36,874 nucleotides of DNA from an uncultured Bacilli bacterium (GTDB taxonomy: Bacteria > Bacillota_I > Bacilli_A > RF39 > UBA660), in contig CALVIQ010000066.1 in NCBI GenBank assembly GCA_944331815.1, forward strand, positions 1 to 36,874, written 5' to 3'. The translations under genes and the position numbers were made by a program. This document shows, one piece after another, positions 33,870 to 36,874 of the stretch. A model generated the notes under the pieces. It was not told where the DNA came from. It saw only the letters and a program-made list of their open reading frames with translations, and did no database searches. Each line of letters opens with the position of its first letter. The first letter of the stretch is position 1.

Positions 33870-34781
33870 TTATTTTTTTAATGTCATAATTTTACTTTTT
33901 TCTTTAATTTGAGCTTTTTTTATTTTTTCACTTTGCCAAGAATCATCAAATGGCCTTATATAAAATAATGTATTTTCATAATATTTAACTAAATTGCAGT
34001 ATTCATCTACTATTAATTTACTCGGCCAATTTTTGCTATATCCTAGCTTATCATCACTTAAAAATGTATCGTGATTTTCTATATATTTAACCATTTGATT
34101 CTTGTTAGAACAATCATAATTTCCTAATAAATGCATATACATTGCATATTCATCTCGTATTTTTATGTCTTCTTCAAATATAACTTCTCCATATAAAAAT
34201 AATCCATATTTTTTTAAACGATAAATTATATTTGGCCAAAATCTATATCCTTCACTTGGTAATCCTATCGATTTAGCTGCATCAAATCTAAACCCCGTTA
34301 TTCCACAATCTACTAATTCATTCAAAAATATTACTATCATATCTTCTACATCTTTATGATAAACATTTAATCCTGGCAAATCAATACAATTATGAATAAC
34401 ATCTTGTCTATTTTTCCAATCTTTAACTCTAACCTTGTTCTTCCAATATTCTGGTTTTTGTAATTTTTGATCAACTTTTGGATGAGGTTTAAAATTATCA
34501 TCAATTGCTGCTCCCATATGATTTATAACAACATCAGCAAATATTTTAATATCATATTTTGCAGCTTCATTGCATAATAATTTTAAATCTTCTTTAGTTC
34601 CAAAATAATTACCAATACTAAAACCTATCGGTTGATAAGACATCCACCATTCTTTCAATCCATCTTCTTTTAATGGTTGAATAGGATTAATTTGAATTGC
34701 ATCGAAGCCTTGTTCTTTAACTTCTTTTAAAATAGGAATTATATCTTTTAATTTCCAATTAAAACAATGTAAAATTCTCAT
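33870..34781 (-). CDS. Minimal GH13 (alpha-amylase family) enzyme
   Basis: 303 residues. All four GH13 regions appear: FADVVINH (82-88), GFRFDAAK with nucleophile Asp167, LYGEV with acid/base Glu199, and ENHD with Asp238. There is no signal peptide, so it acts in the cytoplasm, probably on alpha-glucans or maltodextrins. At 303 residues it lacks the C-terminal beta-sandwich (domain C) and part of the barrel end usual for the family (normally 400+). The frame is not broken and the active site is complete, so this looks like a natural short form. Exact bond specificity cannot be read from sequence. Confidence 0.85.
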   Translation of the reverse strand: MRILHCFNWKLKDIIPILKEVKEQGFDAIQINPIQPLKEDGLKEWWMSYQPIGFSIGNYFGTKEDLKLLCNEAAKYDIKIFADVVINHMGAAIDDNFKPHPKVDQKLQKPEYWKNKVRVKDWKNRQDVIHNCIDLPGLNVYHKDVEDMIVIFLNELVDCGITGFRFDAAKSIGLPSEGYRFWPNIIYRLKKYGLFLYGEVIFEEDIKIRDEYAMYMHLLGNYDCSNKNQMVKYIENHDTFLSDDKLGYSKNWPSKLIVDEYCNLVKYYENTLFYIRPFDDSWQSEKIKKAQIKEKSKIMTLKK

Positions 34782-34801
34782 ACAACATACCTCTTTATTA
34801 T

Positions 34802-34810
34802 ATTATAACA
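34802..34810 (-). promoter_or_regulatory. Extended -10 promoter for the GH13 gene
   Basis: On the minus strand TG-T-TATAAT (34802-34810), 20 bases before the start codon. No good -35. It lies in the 48-base gap after the inositol-monophosphatase-family gene. Confidence 0.55.
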
Positions 34811-34829
34811 ATTTTCTAATAAAAATTTA

Positions 34830-35612
34830 CTATTTTAAATATTTTTTAACTATTTCTAATATTGCATTATGTGATATTTTATTTGTTATGATAGCGCCTT
34901 TAATATCTGAATCGTATCTTTGATTATTACCATATAAATCTGTTATTTGACCACCTGCTTCAGTTACTATAAGATAAGATGCTGCAATATCACAATTTCC
35001 GTGTTTTGTTCCGGGAAAGATATCACAGGAAAAATATCCACTAGCTATAGCCATGCAACTTCTTGCAACACTTCCAATGGATGAAATTTTTGATTTATTT
35101 TTCAGTTCTTTAATTAAAGATATTTCATCAACAATATTATTATTAAATATTTCTACATTTGTTCTATAACCTAATTCGCCTAATTTTTTATCATTAACAC
35201 TTATTTTGATATCATTACAATAAGCTCCCTTACCTTTTACTGCATAATACATCTTATTTTCATTAACATCATACACAACCCCAACAATAGGTTCACCATT
35301 ATGGACTAAAGCTAAAGAAAAAACAAATACTGGTATATGATTAACATACATCCCCGTTCCATCTAACGGATCACAAACCCATACATACTCACTATTATTA
35401 TTATTATTATAACTTTCTTCTTCACCACTTACAGAATGATTTTTATATTTTTCTTTAACTTGTTCAATTAAATACCTATTTATTTTTTTATCAACAATAG
35501 TAACAACTGTTTTATCTTCTTTATAAGAAACTGTAAAATTATTATAATATTGTTTTATTATATTACCTGCATATATTGCGATATTTTTAGAAAAATCTAA
35601 ATATTCTTTCAT
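34830..35612 (-). CDS. Inositol monophosphatase-family phosphatase
   Basis: 260 residues. Mg-dependent, Li-sensitive phosphatase family (SuhB/CysQ/IMPase). Metal-site residues: Glu64-Glu66 in SGEEE, WVCDPLDGT with Asp81 and Asp84, and a downstream GNCDIAASYLIVTEAGG block with the final Asp. Substrate could be inositol phosphate, 3'-phosphoadenosine 5'-phosphate or a sugar phosphate; the sequence does not decide. Shine-Dalgarno AGGAGAT. Followed closely by the GH13 gene. Confidence 0.92.
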   Translation of the reverse strand: MKEYLDFSKNIAIYAGNIIKQYYNNFTVSYKEDKTVVTIVDKKINRYLIEQVKEKYKNHSVSGEEESYNNNNNSEYVWVCDPLDGTGMYVNHIPVFVFSLALVHNGEPIVGVVYDVNENKMYYAVKGKGAYCNDIKISVNDKKLGELGYRTNVEIFNNNIVDEISLIKELKNKSKISSIGSVARSCMAIASGYFSCDIFPGTKHGNCDIAASYLIVTEAGGQITDLYGNNQRYDSDIKGAIITNKISHNAILEIVKKYLK

Positions 35613-35647
35613 AACCCTATCTCCTAATTTAATTATACCACAAAAAA

Positions 35648-35670
35648 ATTAATAACACATTATTATTAAT
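35648..35670. terminator. Weak A/T-rich hairpin downstream of the unknown gene at 35745
   Basis: 8-bp stem (35648-35655 with 35663-35670), all A/T, with an A run on one side and a T run on the other. Could terminate the minus-strand gene ending at 35745. Being all A/T, it is weak. Confidence 0.35.
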
Positions 35671-35744
35671 CTTTTTTTAAATAAATTTTTGGTGCAAATT
35701 CTTCATAGGAATTTAGCTGACAAGTATTACTTGATAGAACAAAA

Positions 35745-36212
35745 TTAGTTAAGGAACTTTTTACCGATTACTTGCATACTTTCAATCAAATCTCTAGCAT
35801 TCTTTAGAGCAACTACATCATTAATATCTTTTAAATATATAGTTACATTTTTTATTATATCAAAATAACCTGATACATTACCAATTGTTCTTTTTTCATT
35901 TACTATTGTATAAACAACTACATAAGTATAATTTTTTAATAAAACTTTTCGTGTTTTTAAAGTATCAACATCTTCATATTTTGTTTCATCAATATAATAC
36001 TCTTCAATATCTTTAACTGATTTATCTGATATATCAGCTATAATTCCATCAGTATACATTACAGTTTGACCAATAATATGCTCAATTATTTTATTATTAC
36101 CAGTTTTTCCTGGTGCATTAGGCACTTTTAGGTGCTTAACAACTTCTAATAATTCCAATGATTCAGTTGAATCTAATTCTTTTATTGTTTGATTAGGTAT
36201 CTTTTTTTTCAT
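35745..36212 (-). CDS. Unknown cytoplasmic protein
   Basis: 155 residues from the ATG at 36212, which has AAGGAGA upstream; a longer in-frame start (36272) lacks a ribosome binding site and overlaps the FtsW/RodA remnant. Basic start (MKKKIPNQTIKELD), then a mixed alpha/beta region with TYVVVYTIVNEKRTIGNVSG and a helical end. No signal peptide or membrane helix, no motif that I recognise. It directly follows the FtsW/RodA-family gene in the ancestral order, so the insertion upstream may have cut it from its promoter. Confidence 0.7.
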   Translation of the reverse strand: MKKKIPNQTIKELDSTESLELLEVVKHLKVPNAPGKTGNNKIIEHIIGQTVMYTDGIIADISDKSVKDIEEYYIDETKYEDVDTLKTRKVLLKNYTYVVVYTIVNEKRTIGNVSGYFDIIKNVTIYLKDINDVVALKNARDLIESMQVIGKKFLN

Positions 36213-36271
36213 ACAACATCTCCTTTTTAAAATTATATATATTCTATCACAAATATTGATAATTTCTAACA

Positions 36272-36370
36272 TTATTTTCGACTAATATTTAATACAATTC
36301 CAATACTACATAATGTAATTAATAAACTAGAACCACCATATGAAAGAAATGGAAGTGTCACTCCCCTTAC
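36272..36370 (-). pseudogene. C-terminal remnant of an FtsW/RodA/SpoVE-family (SEDS) gene
   Basis: Read on the minus strand, the last 32 codons before a TAA give (VR)[28 protein letters not shown] and RK, the signature end of SEDS glycosyltransferases (GVTLPFxSYGGSS...GILLNISR). The family's preceding residues (usually PVTG) are gone: likeness stops at about 36366, and a TAG stop lies a few codons further up in the inserted DNA. The rest of the gene should be at the other end of the inserted element, outside the window. Confidence 0.8.
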
Positions 36371-36417
36371 AAGTTGTTTGGTAAACTAAAATGATGGTTG
36401 CAAGTTTTTTGGTAAAC
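36370..36417. other. Probable attachment-site half with 17-bp near-direct repeat
   Basis: CAAGTTGTTTGGTAAAC (36370-36386) and CAAGTTTTTTGGTAAAC (36401-36417) differ at one base and are 31 bases apart. They lie between the FtsW/RodA remnant and the recombinase stop codon, where the attachment site of a serine-recombinase element is expected. They are likely recombinase-binding motifs. Confidence 0.55.
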
Positions 36418-36435
36418 AAAAGTTTTTAAAAAAAA

Positions 36436-36874
36436 TCACCTTAAATATGATGTTAATTCTGGAAACTTAAAGTACAACTTAATATTATTATCATTATCAA
36501 TTTCTACTTTTTCTACTAAATTAACAATCAATTCTCTACTCGGTTTTTTCGTTTTAAGAAATGATCTTACAGCAGTTTTACAACTTTCAAAATCAAATCT
36601 CTTAATTGCCATCACAACTTTTTCTTTTTGTTCTAACAATTCTTTTTTCTTGGCAGAAGATATTTCTAATTTTTCATTATAATTACTTAACAAACTATCA
36701 AAAGTTTTTTCTGGTATTTTATTATCTACTTTATCAATATAAATTTTCTCTATCAAAGTATCATATTTACTTATTTCTTTAGTTAATGTATCTATTTGTT
36801 TTTGAATTTTTGTTATCTCTGATTCTAATAATTTATTAGCATCATAAGTAAGTTTTTTATTATTATATTCTTTC
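36436..36874 (-). CDS. C-terminal part of a large serine recombinase (runs off the window)
   Basis: The frame is open to the last base of the window; about 145 residues are visible. It is Lys/Glu/Ile-rich, with a coiled coil (about the middle 60 residues, LEISSAKKKELLEQKEKVV) and a terminal block SRELIVNLVEKVEIDNDNNI followed by LYFKFPEL, typical of the extreme C-terminus of large serine integrases/resolvases of phages, ICEs and Tn4451-like elements. The catalytic N-terminal domain and zinc ribbon lie outside. It ends 19 bases from the repeat pair and about 65 from the gene remnant, which is the normal integrase/attachment arrangement. Confidence 0.75.
   Translation of the reverse strand, partial: KEYNNKKLTYDANKLLESEITKIQKQIDTLTKEISKYDTLIEKIYIDKVDNKIPEKTFDSLLSNYNEKLEISSAKKKELLEQKEKVVMAIKRFDFESCKTAVRSFLKTKKPSRELIVNLVEKVEIDNDNNIKLYFKFPELTSYLR

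Overview
The window is a very A/T-rich stretch of a bacterial chromosome. Gene content and order point to the Bacilli side of the Firmicutes. recU sits beside a class A PBP gene, followed by gpsB and a Bacillus-type (class B) RNase P RNA. A rodZ/ymfM-like gene, pgsA, recA and RNase Y gene follow in nearly Bacillus order. RNase J, LonA, S21-YqeY and enolase are also present. Strong A/T bias, compact genes and surface proteins with prepilin, leucine-rich, stalk and collagen-like parts suggest an uncultivated, host-associated lineage (for example the RF39/Erysipelotrichales region). That placement is inference.

Layout. 1-2.75 kb: a prepilin-anchored leucine-rich surface protein behind a TTTA tract and a duplicated 34-bp leader. 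2.8-7.1 kb: recU-PBP1 on the minus strand, then gpsB and rnpB on the plus strand (wall synthesis, division, tRNA maturation). 7.1-14.9 kb: rodZ-like, pgsA, a secreted stalk-domain protein, recA, a convergent HerA-like ATPase, RNase Y and a Pro/Tyr-rich small protein. 14.9-20.5 kb: a degenerate deacetylase-like membrane protein, lon with an overlapping unknown gene, and convergent RNase J. 20.6-23.55 kb: a peptide-export operon with a C39-peptidase ABC transporter, a miniature HlyD-like partner, two double-glycine peptides and a third hydrophobic peptide whose tail mimics the second. 23.6-28.5 kb: rpsU, yqeY, then a tight murD / split HipA-like pair / YbhB-like / enolase run. 28.5-31.1 kb: a mobile island with a TnpB-only IS200/IS605-type element and, 19 bp away, an ISAs1-like insertion sequence abutting the dinB stop codon. 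31.1-36.2 kb: dinB, a collagen-like protein, gmk, a minimal GH13 enzyme, an inositol-monophosphatase-family enzyme and an unknown gene. 36.27-36.87 kb: the last 32 codons of an FtsW/RodA-family gene, cut at the edge of an element that carries a large serine recombinase, which runs off the window.

Promoters are mostly sigma-A type, several with an extended -10 (TGnTATAAT). Five convergent gene pairs share one hairpin that overlaps or abuts both stop codons and probably terminates both transcripts. No tRNA, rRNA, CRISPR array or riboswitch was recognised. The parts most worth following are the peptide-export operon, the HipA-like pair without a visible antitoxin gene, the TnpB/IS junction and the recombinase insertion in the FtsW/RodA gene.
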